Positions 13,343 through 21,783 of a DNA stretch of 23,622 nucleotides are shown here, in pieces. This stretch comes from an uncultured Eubacterium sp. Lineage in GTDB: Bacteria > Bacillota_A > Clostridia > Lachnospirales > Lachnospiraceae. Where the stretch lies: contig CAJUSH010000046.1 of the NCBI GenBank assembly GCA_910589045.1, forward strand, positions 1-23,622, read 5' to 3'. Within the stretch, counting starts at the first letter, position 1; each line of letters opens with the position of its first letter. The notes under the pieces are model-generated. The model made no database searches. It saw only the letters and a list, made by a program, of their open reading frames with translations, and was not told where the DNA came from. A program made the position numbers and the translations under genes.

Positions 13343-14689
13343 ATGGAATTAGTTGAACAAAAGTGGGAAGAGATTTTATTCACATTAAAGGAAGAGTTCG
13401 ATTTATCCGATCTGGCTTTCAAATCGTGGATTACTCCGCTCAAGATTGACCACATCGAAAATCAGACGCTCTATATCCCATGCGAAGAGCAGATTACCGC
13501 AAGCTACATAGCAAAAAAATATTCAAAGCCCTTAAGCGTTGTCATTGAGGAAATGACCGGCGTAAGCTACAGCATTGTCTTTATGGAGTCCGAGCAGCTC
13601 AAAAAGATGAAGCCAAAGACAGCGCGTTCAATATCACCCACAGAGGTGATCGGGCGTTCCGGCCTGAACTTGAACTATACGTTCGACCGTTTCGTCGTCG
13701 GAGGGAACAACCGCTTTGCGCACTCCGCATCCCTTGCAGTTGCGGAATCGCCGGGGGACACCTACAACCCCCTCTACATTTACGGCGGCCCTGGGCTTGG
13801 AAAAACACATTTAATGCATTCCATCGGAAATTTCATTATAGAACAGAACCCGGATGCCCGTGTGCTCTATGTAACATCCGAGGTTTTTACAAACGAGGTC
13901 ATCGACTCCATCCGTTCCGGTAACGCCAACGCAATGACAAAGCTTCGTGAGAAGTACCGGACAGTAGATGTACTCATGATCGATGACGTACAGTTTATAA
14001 TAGGAAAGGAAAGCACGCAGGAAGAATTTTTCCACACCTTTAACGAGCTTCACAGCGCCGGAAAGCAGATTATCCTCACCTCCGACAAACCGCCGAAGGA
14101 TATGGAAACACTCGAAGAGCGCATCCGTTCCAGATTTGAATGGGGACTGATGGCCGATATCGGCTCACCGGATTACGAAACACGTATGGCGATTCTCCGC
14201 AAAAAGCAGGACCAGGAAGGCATAAACTTTGACAACGAGGTCTTAAACTATATAGCAACAAACATTAAATCAAACATTCGAGAGCTGGAGGGCGCCCTGA
14301 ATAAACTCATCGCATTCCACAGGCTTACCGGAAACGAAATCACCATAGATGTGGCTACGCATGAACTGCAAAATATGATCAATCCGGACAAGCCGCAGGA
14401 AATCACTCTACAGATGATTGTGGAAATCGTCTGTGACCATTTCCAGATTTCCATGGACCAGATTCTCTCAAAAAGCCGCACAAACGAGATCGCCAGGCCA
14501 CGCATGATCGCAATGTATCTGGCAAAAACCATGACCGGCTCCTCGCAGGATGCCATCGGAGCCTTTTTGGGCGGTCGGGATCATTCCACAGTTATCCACG
14601 GTATCAAGAAGGTGGAGGCTGAAATTCAGAATAACGAAACAATGAAAAACCAGATTGAGGTCATCAAGAAAAAGATCAACCCGAACTAA
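13343..14689 (+). CDS. dnaA: Chromosomal replication initiator DnaA
   Basis: A 448-residue AAA+ initiator that binds DnaA boxes, opens the origin and loads the helicase. Domain I is about residues 1-80 and domain II is short (81-108). The AAA+ core starts at NLNYTFDRFVVGGNNRFAHSAS. It has Walker A GGPGLGKTH (148-156), Walker B LMIDDVQF (211-218), sensor 1 LTSD (245-248), and sensor 2 in NIRELEGALNKL. Domain IV ends with the DNA-binding signature GGRDHSTVIHGIKKVE. Length is normal with a compact linker. AAAGG lies six bases before the ATG. DnaA-box-like sites on both sides of the gene suggest autoregulation and a bipartite origin. Confidence 0.98.
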   Translation: MELVEQKWEEILFTLKEEFDLSDLAFKSWITPLKIDHIENQTLYIPCEEQITASYIAKKYSKPLSVVIEEMTGVSYSIVFMESEQLKKMKPKTARSISPTEVIGRSGLNLNYTFDRFVVGGNNRFAHSASLAVAESPGDTYNPLYIYGGPGLGKTHLMHSIGNFIIEQNPDARVLYVTSEVFTNEVIDSIRSGNANAMTKLREKYRTVDVLMIDDVQFIIGKESTQEEFFHTFNELHSAGKQIILTSDKPPKDMETLEERIRSRFEWGLMADIGSPDYETRMAILRKKQDQEGINFDNEVLNYIATNIKSNIRELEGALNKLIAFHRLTGNEITIDVATHELQNMINPDKPQEITLQMIVEIVCDHFQISMDQILSKSRTNEIARPRMIAMYLAKTMTGSSQDAIGAFLGGRDHSTVIHGIKKVEAEIQNNETMKNQIEVIKKKINPN

Positions 14690-14769
14690 TCCACATACTT
14701 TCAAGGCCCAATCCTCCTGCTTTTCACTGTATATTTTGAACTAATTTTAATGTAAAACACAGTATTTAT

Positions 14770-14850
14770 GCGTGTTTCACGCGTTATTCACTTATGAACA
14801 GCCCTTAATACGAAGATTAAGAAAATCTTTTATATTATATTCTTTTATGC
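14770..14850. other. oriC: Origin of replication, part 2: boxes and AT-rich region between dnaA and dnaN
   Basis: A GCGTG/CACGC hairpin (14770-14782) is followed by the DnaA-box-like TTATTCACT (14784-14792), a weaker TTATGAACA (14792-14800), and then strongly AT-rich DNA (14803-14850) with an AAGATT/AATCTT inverted repeat (14813-14829). In Bacillus-type origins the unwinding element lies in this dnaA-dnaN interval, so this is the likely opening site. That is inference from family knowledge. Confidence 0.6.
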
Positions 14851-14875
14851 AACCGGAAAGGAGCCAACAGAAACA

Positions 14876-15982
14876 ATGAAGCTGATCTGTTCAAAATCAA
14901 ACCTGTTACACGGTGTCAATATTGTATCAAAGGCCGTTCCAACCAGAACGACGATGGTTATTTTAGAATGCATCCTCATTGACGCCTCCGCGGATGAGAT
15001 CAAGCTGATTGCAAATGACACGGAGCTTGGAATTGAGACAATCATCGACGGCGATATCATCGAAAACGGGATCATTGCCCTGGATGCAAAGATTTTTTCC
15101 GAAATTGTTCGTAAGCTCCCTGATAATGAAGTTGTGATCGAAACGGATGCAACCTTTAAGACAGTTATTACCTGTGAGAAAGCAAAGTTCAACATCATCG
15201 GCAAATCAGGGGAAGACTTCTCCTATCTGCCCTACATTGAAAAAAACGAACCGATCTCCATTTCACAGTTTACGTTAAAGGAAGTGATACACCAGACGAT
15301 CTTTTCTATTGCTGACAACGACAGCAACCGTCTGATGACCGGTGAGCTTTTTGAGATCAACGAAAATCAGTTAAAGGTTGTATCCCTTGACGGGCATCGG
15401 ATTTCCATTCGCAATATCGAGCTGAAGGACAACTACGAGAACAGGAAGGTTGTTGTTCCCGGGAAAACGTTAAATGAGATCAGCAAGATTCTGCCCGGGT
15501 CCGTGGATGAGGACGTTACGATTTATATTACCGAGAACCATATTATTTTTGAATTTTTATATACAACCGTCGTCTCCCGTCTGATCGAAGGTGAGTATTT
15601 TAAGATTGACCAGATGCTTTCCTCTGATTATGAGACAAAGGTAAAGATCAACAAGCGTGAGCTTCTTGACTGTATCGACCGTGCGACGCTGCTCGTGAAG
15701 GAGGGGGACAAAAAGCCGATCATCATGGATATTCAGGACGATGTGATGGAGCTAAAGATTAACTCTTTTATCGGCTCCATGAACGAGGATATCGATATTG
15801 AAAAGACCGGAAAGGACATTGTAATCGGCTTTAACCCGAAATTTTTCATCGATGCGCTCCGCGTCATCGACGAGGAGGAGGTCAGCCTTTACATGGTAAA
15901 CCCTAAAGCGCCCTGCTTTATACGGGACGATGACAATCAGTTTATCTACCTGATTTTGCCGGTGAACTTTAACAATGTTTAA
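14876..15982 (+). CDS. dnaN: DNA polymerase III beta subunit (sliding clamp)
   Basis: A 368-residue protein expected to dimerise into the ring that tethers the replicative polymerase. It shows the three repeated clamp domains: about 1-120 (MKLICSKSNLLHGVNIVSKAVPTRTT), 125-245 (SRLMTGELFEINENQLKVVSLDGHRIS is a strong clamp signature), and 246-368, ending FIYLILPVNFNN. Length matches the family. AAAGGAG lies upstream of the ATG. It follows dnaA by 186 bp of origin DNA. Its last codons overlap the start of a 23-codon micro-ORF leading to yaaA. Confidence 0.98.
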   Translation: MKLICSKSNLLHGVNIVSKAVPTRTTMVILECILIDASADEIKLIANDTELGIETIIDGDIIENGIIALDAKIFSEIVRKLPDNEVVIETDATFKTVITCEKAKFNIIGKSGEDFSYLPYIEKNEPISISQFTLKEVIHQTIFSIADNDSNRLMTGELFEINENQLKVVSLDGHRISIRNIELKDNYENRKVVVPGKTLNEISKILPGSVDEDVTIYITENHIIFEFLYTTVVSRLIEGEYFKIDQMLSSDYETKVKINKRELLDCIDRATLLVKEGDKKPIIMDIQDDVMELKINSFIGSMNEDIDIEKTGKDIVIGFNPKFFIDALRVIDEEEVSLYMVNPKAPCFIRDDDNQFIYLILPVNFNNV

Positions 15983-16046
15983 TTTTGAAAAGATTGATGA
16001 GCTGCTGGAAATAAAAAAGAACGGGAAAATTTATGAAAAAAATTAA
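15975..16046 (+). CDS. Possible 23-codon micro-ORF linking dnaN to yaaA
   Basis: An ATG that overlaps the dnaN stop (frame +1 relative to dnaN) opens a 23-residue frame, beginning MFNFEKIDELLEIKK. It crosses the whole dnaN-yaaA gap and stops 14 bases inside yaaA in a different frame. The peptide is an acidic/lysine helix. The yaaA start has only a weak GGGAAAA site, so terminating ribosomes from this frame could be delivered to it. It may be a coupling device or chance; no homologue is known to me. Confidence 0.3.
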   Translation: MFNFEKIDELLEIKKNGKIYEKN

Positions 16047-16242
16047 AATTAAAGACGAATACATTAAGCTTGGTCAGGCCTTAAAGCTTGCGGGATTGGT
16101 TAGCTCCGGCGTGGAGGCAAAGGTTGTCATCCAGGACGGTGAGATTTTTGTAAACGGGGAGCGTGAATTACAGCGCGGCAAGAAGCTTCACGCGGGGGAT
16201 GTGATCTCCTTCAACGGTGAAGAGGTTCAGATTCAGGCATGA
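16033..16242 (+). CDS. yaaA: S4-domain RNA-binding protein (YaaA/RlbA type)
   Basis: A 69-residue single S4 RNA-binding domain: IKLGQALKLAGLVSSGVEAKVVIQDGEIFVNGERELQRGKKLHAGDVISF, the classic S4 pattern (LGQALK, SGxxAK, G-x-V-x-VNGE). Such proteins sit between dnaN and recF in most Firmicutes. A role in ribosome assembly or RNA binding has been proposed for the B. subtilis member. The ribosome site is weak. Its TGA overlaps the recF ATG (ATGA), giving translational coupling. Confidence 0.94.
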   Translation: MKKIKIKDEYIKLGQALKLAGLVSSGVEAKVVIQDGEIFVNGERELQRGKKLHAGDVISFNGEEVQIQA

Positions 16243-17333
16243 TTATCAAGTCTATTGAATTAAAAAATTTCAGAAACTACGAGCATCTGGAGCTTGATTT
16301 TGATTCCGCGACAAACATCCTCTACGGGGATAACGCACAGGGTAAAACAAATGTTTTGGAGTCTGCCTACGTGTGTGCCACAACGAAATCCCATAAGGGA
16401 AGCCGTGATAAGGACATGATCCGTTTTGGGGAGGAGGAAGCCCACATACGCATGACGGTATGCAGGCGTGACCAGGATTATCAGATCAACATCCATCTAA
16501 AAAAGAACCGCTCCAAGGGAATTGCGATCGGTCAAATGCCGATCAAAAAAGCATCGGAGCTGTTTGGAATTTTAAATATTGTATTTTTTTCTCCCGAGGA
16601 TTTGAATATTATTAAAGACGGTCCCTCAGCGAGACGAAGATTTATTGATTTAGAGCTCTGTCAATTGGATAAAATATATCTATCGGATCTGACCGCGTAC
16701 AACAAAGTACTGGTTCAGCGCAATGCGCTTTTGAAGGATCTGGTATTTCGTCCGGGCCTGCGTGATACGCTCCCGGTCTGGGATGAACAACTGGTAACAT
16801 ATGGCAAAAGGATTATCCGCCGCCGCCGTTTGTTCATCGAGGAATTGCACGAGGTCGTACAGGGGATCCACAGCAGCCTGTCCGGAAACCGCGAGGTGCT
16901 CACACTCAAATATGAGCCGAGCGTCTCGGATTCTGATTTTGAGGATGAGCTGCTGCGCTCCCTCGAGCGGGATCAGAAGCTTTGTCAGACCTCTTCAGGG
17001 CCGCATCGGGATGACATTTCTTTTTTGCTGAAAGATGTGGATATCCGAAAATTCGGCTCCCAGGGACAGCAGCGTACGGCAGCACTTTCCTTAAAGCTCT
17101 CGGAAATTGAACTTGTAAAGCACAGCATTGGCGATACGCCGGTACTGCTTTTGGACGATGTGCTCTCGGAGCTGGATTCCAACCGTCAGAATTATCTTTT
17201 GAATAGTATACACGATATCCAGACAATTATAACCTGTACGGGACTGGATGAATTTGTAAAAAACAGTTTTCAGATCCATCGGATTTTTGAGGTAAAGGAC
17301 GGACACGTCAGCCCGAGATCAGAGGAAATATAA
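16239..17333 (+). CDS. recF: DNA replication and repair protein RecF
   Basis: A 364-residue SMC-like ATPase that helps load RecA at gaps in the RecFOR pathway. It has N-terminal LKNFRNYEHLELDF (8-21), Walker A GDNAQGKT (30-37), QLDKIYLSDLTAYNKVLVQRNALLK in the arm, the signature SSGPHRDDISF and SQGQQRTAALSLKL, and Walker B LLLDDVLSELD near the end. Length is normal. It overlaps yaaA by four bases and is followed by gyrB after 13 bp. Confidence 0.97.
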   Translation: MIIKSIELKNFRNYEHLELDFDSATNILYGDNAQGKTNVLESAYVCATTKSHKGSRDKDMIRFGEEEAHIRMTVCRRDQDYQINIHLKKNRSKGIAIGQMPIKKASELFGILNIVFFSPEDLNIIKDGPSARRRFIDLELCQLDKIYLSDLTAYNKVLVQRNALLKDLVFRPGLRDTLPVWDEQLVTYGKRIIRRRRLFIEELHEVVQGIHSSLSGNREVLTLKYEPSVSDSDFEDELLRSLERDQKLCQTSSGPHRDDISFLLKDVDIRKFGSQGQQRTAALSLKLSEIELVKHSIGDTPVLLLDDVLSELDSNRQNYLLNSIHDIQTIITCTGLDEFVKNSFQIHRIFEVKDGHVSPRSEEI

Positions 17334-17346
17334 TGGAGGAATTTTC

Positions 17347-19278
17347 ATGGCAGACCAGAAGAATGGTGTAGAATATGGCGCAGATCAGATTCAGATTTTG
17401 GAGGGATTAGAGGCAGTGCGCAAGCGTCCCGGTATGTACATCGGAAGCACCTCTTCCCGGGGACTCCATCATCTCGTGTATGAGATTGTGGATAACTCCG
17501 TAGATGAGGCACTTGCCGGATACTGCAAAAATATCGAGGTCACCATCAATCCTGGCAATACAATTACCGTAACGGATGACGGGCGCGGTATTCCCATCGG
17601 TATCAATCACAAATCCGGCAAGCCGGCGGTGGAGGTTGTTTTTACCGTGCTGCATGCAGGAGGCAAGTTCGGCGGCGGGGGATACAAGGTGTCGGGCGGG
17701 CTGCACGGCGTTGGTGCGTCCGTTGTCAATGCGCTCTCAAGCTGGCTGGAGGTAGAGATTTTCAACGAGGGAAAAATTCACAAGCAGCGCTATGAGCGTG
17801 GAAAGGTCATGTATCCACTGGAAATTTCCGGCTCCTGTGAGCCGGGAGTCAGAGGAACAAAAGTTACCTTTCAGCCGGATGATAAAATTTTTGAGGAGAC
17901 GGTCTTTGATTGCGAGGTATTGAAGCAGCGTCTGCGGGAAATCGCTTTTCTGACAAAGGGACTGCACATTACACTCCGCGATGAGCGCGGGGAAGAGGTA
18001 CAGGAAAGCGATTTTCACTACGAGGGCGGCATCAAGGAGTTTGTCACTTATCTGAACCACAATAAAGAAGCGCTCTATGAGGATGTGATCTACTGTGAGG
18101 GACAGCGGGACAGCGTATATGTTGAGGTTGCGTTTCAGCATAACGATGCATACAACGACGGAACCTACAGCTTTGTAAACAATATTATTACACCGGAGGG
18201 CGGTACGCATCTGTCAGGCTTCCGCAATGCGATCACAAAAACCTTTAACAGCTATGCAAGGGCAAATAAAATTTTAAAGGAAAACGATCCCCCTTTGTCG
18301 GGAGAGGACATCCGAGAGGGGCTGACTGCGATCATCAGTATTAAAATTGAGGAGCCGCAGTTTGAAGGGCAGACGAAGCAAAAGCTTGGGAACAGTGAGG
18401 CGAGAGGCGCGGTTGACAGTGTTGTAACCGAGCAGCTTACCTATTATCTGGAGCAGAATCCTTCCGTGGCAAAGACGATCTGTGAAAAATCCCTTGTGGC
18501 ACAGCGCGCAAGGGAGGCAGCAAGGAAGGCCCGTGATCTGACAAGGAGAAAGACAGCGTTAGAGGGAACCTCTCTTCCCGGAAAGCTGGCGGACTGCTCC
18601 GACAAAAATCCGAAAAACTGCGAGATTTTTATCGTTGAGGGGGATTCCGCCGGCGGAAGTGCAAAGGAGGCGAGAAGCCGCGCGACACAGGCGATTCTCC
18701 CGCTTCGCGGAAAAATTTTAAATGTGGAAAAGGCAAGGCTTGACCGTATATACGAAAATGCGGAGATCAAGGCGATGATTACTGCTTTCGGAACCGGAAT
18801 CCATGAGGATTTTGATATTGACAAGCTGCGCTACAATAAAATAATCATTATGACCGATGCTGATGTGGACGGCGCTCACATTGCGACACTGATGCTGACC
18901 TTTTTGTACCGTTTTATGCCGGAGCTGATCAAGCAGGGGCATGTGTACCTTGCGACGCCACCGCTCTATAAGATCGAGAAAAACCATGGTATCTGGTATG
19001 CCTACTCCGATGAAGAGTTAAACAGTATTCTTGTGGAGATCGGCAGGGACGGCAATAATAAAATCCAGCGCTACAAGGGATTGGGCGAGATGGATGCGGA
19101 GCAGCTCTGGGAAACGACAATGGATCCGGAAAAGCGTATTTTAAAGCGTGTTCTCTATGATGATGAGGCAATTTCGGAAATTGATATTACATTCAATACG
19201 CTGATGGGTGACAAGGTGGAGCCCCGCCGTGAATTTATCGAGTTAAATGCGAAATATGTTCAGAATTTAGATATTTAA
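17347..19278 (+). CDS. gyrB: DNA gyrase subunit B
   Basis: A 643-residue ATPase subunit of gyrase. The GHKL ATPase domain has the DNSVDEALAG helix (about 50-59), DDGRGIP (78-84) and GGLHGVGASVVNALS (117-131). The transducer domain includes QTKQKLGNSE. The TOPRIM domain has EGDSAGGSAKEARSR and DADVDGAHI. The C-terminal tail has QRYKGLGEM and ends in AKYVQNLDI. Length fits the short Gram-positive GyrB class. GGAGG lies seven bases before the ATG. It forms an operon with recF and gyrA. Confidence 0.98.
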   Translation: MADQKNGVEYGADQIQILEGLEAVRKRPGMYIGSTSSRGLHHLVYEIVDNSVDEALAGYCKNIEVTINPGNTITVTDDGRGIPIGINHKSGKPAVEVVFTVLHAGGKFGGGGYKVSGGLHGVGASVVNALSSWLEVEIFNEGKIHKQRYERGKVMYPLEISGSCEPGVRGTKVTFQPDDKIFEETVFDCEVLKQRLREIAFLTKGLHITLRDERGEEVQESDFHYEGGIKEFVTYLNHNKEALYEDVIYCEGQRDSVYVEVAFQHNDAYNDGTYSFVNNIITPEGGTHLSGFRNAITKTFNSYARANKILKENDPPLSGEDIREGLTAIISIKIEEPQFEGQTKQKLGNSEARGAVDSVVTEQLTYYLEQNPSVAKTICEKSLVAQRAREAARKARDLTRRKTALEGTSLPGKLADCSDKNPKNCEIFIVEGDSAGGSAKEARSRATQAILPLRGKILNVEKARLDRIYENAEIKAMITAFGTGIHEDFDIDKLRYNKIIIMTDADVDGAHIATLMLTFLYRFMPELIKQGHVYLATPPLYKIEKNHGIWYAYSDEELNSILVEIGRDGNNKIQRYKGLGEMDAEQLWETTMDPEKRILKRVLYDDEAISEIDITFNTLMGDKVEPRREFIELNAKYVQNLDI

Positions 19279-19296
19279 TCAGGAGGTATAATCGGA

Positions 19297-21783
19297 ATGG
19301 AAGATAATATTTTTGATCAAATCCATGACGTCGATTTAAAAAAGACGATGGAAACTTCTTACATCGATTATGCGATGAGTGTAATTGCCTCCCGTGCGCT
19401 TCCTGATGTGAGAGACGGATTAAAGCCGGTTCAGCGCAGAGTCTTATACTCCATGATCGAGCTGAACAACGGTCCGGATAAGCCGCACCGGAAATGTGCG
19501 CGTATCGTGGGTGATACGATGGGAAAATACCATCCCCACGGCGACAGCTCCATTTACGGCTCACTTGTCAACATGGCGCAGAAATGGTCGACCCGTTATC
19601 CGATGGTAGACGGACATGGAAACTTCGGTTCCGTGGACGGTGACGGCGCGGCTGCCATGCGTTACACCGAGGCAAGGCTTTCTAAAATTTCCATGGAGAT
19701 GCTGGCTGACATCAACAAAGATACCGTTGATTTCATACCGAACTTTGATGAGACGGAAAAAGAGCCGGTGGTACTTCCCTCCCGCTATCCGAATCTGCTC
19801 GTAAACGGAACAACCGGTATTGCGGTTGGTATGGCGACAAATATTCCGCCCCACAATCTGCGTGAGACCATTGCAGCCGTTGTAAAAATTATCGATAACG
19901 AGATCGAGGGCAGACAGACGCAGATGGAAGAGCTTTTATCCATCGTAAAGGGACCGGATTTTCCTACCGGCGGCATGATTTTGGGAACGGCTGGTATCGA
20001 GGAGTCCTACCGCACTGGCCGGGGAAAAATACGCGTCCGCGCGATCACGGATATAGAGCCGATGAACAACGGAAAAAACAGGATCGTTGTGACGGAGCTT
20101 CCGTACATGGTAAACAAGGCGCGGCTGATCGAAAAGATCGCCGAGCTGGTAAAGGATAAGCGTATCGACGGAATTACGGATCTGCGTGATGAATCGGATC
20201 GTCAGGGTATGCGCATCTGCGTGGAGCTCCGCAAGGATGTCAACCCGAATATTGTTTTGAATCAGTTATTTAAACATACACAGATGCAGGATACCTTCGG
20301 TGTGATTATGATTGCGCTTGTAGACAATCAGCCAAAGGTTCTGAATTTGTTTGAGGTATTAAATTATTATCTGATGCATCAGAAGGATGTGGTCACAAGG
20401 CGCATCAAATATGAGCTGAACAAAGCGGAGGAGCGCGCCCATATTTTGCAGGGTCTGCTCATTGCGCTGGATCATATTGATGAGGTGATCAGCATTATCC
20501 GCAGCAGCCAGACGACTGCGGAGGCAAAGCAACGTCTGATTGAGCGCTTTGCGCTCTCGGATGCACAGACGCAGGCGATCGTCGACATGCGTCTGCGCAC
20601 GCTGACCGGTTTGGAGCGGGAAAAACTTCAGGCAGAATACGATGCGTTGATGAAGCAGATTTCGGAATTAAAGGCGATTTTGGCGGATAACGCAAAGCTG
20701 CTTGGTGTCATCCGAACCGAGATTCTTACAATTTCCGAGAAATACGGTGACGAGCGCAGAACCTCTATCGGGTTTGACCAGTTTGATATATCCATGGAGG
20801 ATATGATTCCTGTCACAAACACCATTATTACGATGACAAAGCTTGGCTATATCAAGCGCATGAGTGTTGATAATTTTAAAGCGCAGAACCGGGGCGGAAA
20901 GGGAATCAAGGGTATGGAAACTATTGAGGATGATTATATTGAGGAGCTTTTAATGACAACCTCACACAATTACCTCATGTTTTTCACAAATTTTGGGCGT
21001 GTGTACCGTATGAAGGCATATGAGATACCCGAGGCGGGCCGCACGGCAAGAGGAACGGCGATCATTAACCTGCTTCAGCTTCTGCCGTCCGAAAAGATTA
21101 CTGCGGTCATTCCGATCAAGGATTACAGTGATCACGAGTTTTTATTTATGGCCACCAGGAAGGGGCTTGTCAAGAAAACTTCAATTACGGAATACTCCAA
21201 TATCCGCAAAAACGGACTTACCGCGATCAATCTGCGGGAGGACGACGAGCTGATCGAGGTAAAAAAGACAGACAATACCCAGGATATTTTCCTCATCACA
21301 AAATACGGTCAGTGTATTCGTTTCCATGAGACGGATGTCAGAAAAACCGGTCGTGCTTCCATGGGTGTTATCGGAATGAATCTCGCGGACAGAGACGAGA
21401 TTGTTGGCATGCAGCTTGATTCCCAGGGTGAGGCACTTATGATTGTATCCGAAAAGGGTCTTGGAAAGTGTACGCTGATGACGGAATTTACCGCACAAAA
21501 CCGGGGCGGTAAGGGAATCAAGTGCTATAAGATTACCGAAAAGACCGGAAATATCGTAGGTGTGAAGGCAGTCAATGAGGAGGACGAGATGATGCTGATC
21601 ACCACCGAGGGAATTATTATCCGTATTCATGTAAGCGGAACGGCGCTTCTTGGACGCATAACCTCCGGTGTGAAGCTCATGGACCTCAAGGATGATGTAA
21701 GAATTGCAAGTATTGCCAAGGTTCGTGAGGATAAATCCCTGATCCGAAACGAGGAAGAGACAGAGGAGGGATCCGCATTATGA
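19297..21783 (+). CDS. gyrA: DNA gyrase subunit A
   Basis: An 828-residue breakage-reunion subunit. The winged-helix/tower core carries the catalytic tyrosine in AAMRYTEARLSK (Tyr123). The quinolone region reads HPHGDSSIYGS, with Ser84 and Gly88 at the positions equivalent to E. coli Ser83 and Asp87; the glycine is notable. The coiled-coil tower follows and then the six-bladed C-terminal domain with the GyrA box QNRGGKG (530-536). A second QNRGGKG occurs at 734-740 in a later blade. An acidic tail ends NEEETEEGSAL. AGGAGG lies ten bases before the ATG. The TGA overlaps the fumarase ATG by four bases. Confidence 0.98.
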   Translation: MEDNIFDQIHDVDLKKTMETSYIDYAMSVIASRALPDVRDGLKPVQRRVLYSMIELNNGPDKPHRKCARIVGDTMGKYHPHGDSSIYGSLVNMAQKWSTRYPMVDGHGNFGSVDGDGAAAMRYTEARLSKISMEMLADINKDTVDFIPNFDETEKEPVVLPSRYPNLLVNGTTGIAVGMATNIPPHNLRETIAAVVKIIDNEIEGRQTQMEELLSIVKGPDFPTGGMILGTAGIEESYRTGRGKIRVRAITDIEPMNNGKNRIVVTELPYMVNKARLIEKIAELVKDKRIDGITDLRDESDRQGMRICVELRKDVNPNIVLNQLFKHTQMQDTFGVIMIALVDNQPKVLNLFEVLNYYLMHQKDVVTRRIKYELNKAEERAHILQGLLIALDHIDEVISIIRSSQTTAEAKQRLIERFALSDAQTQAIVDMRLRTLTGLEREKLQAEYDALMKQISELKAILADNAKLLGVIRTEILTISEKYGDERRTSIGFDQFDISMEDMIPVTNTIITMTKLGYIKRMSVDNFKAQNRGGKGIKGMETIEDDYIEELLMTTSHNYLMFFTNFGRVYRMKAYEIPEAGRTARGTAIINLLQLLPSEKITAVIPIKDYSDHEFLFMATRKGLVKKTSITEYSNIRKNGLTAINLREDDELIEVKKTDNTQDIFLITKYGQCIRFHETDVRKTGRASMGVIGMNLADRDEIVGMQLDSQGEALMIVSEKGLGKCTLMTEFTAQNRGGKGIKCYKITEKTGNIVGVKAVNEEDEMMLITTEGIIIRIHVSGTALLGRITSGVKLMDLKDDVRIASIAKVREDKSLIRNEEETEEGSAL

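Noticed and set aside
14773..14788. Third parS site
   Set aside because: Only 11 of 16 bases match consensus; only the left half is intact.
16680..17306. Minus-strand frames inside recF
   Set aside because: Antisense shadows with arginine/serine-rich translations and no start signals.
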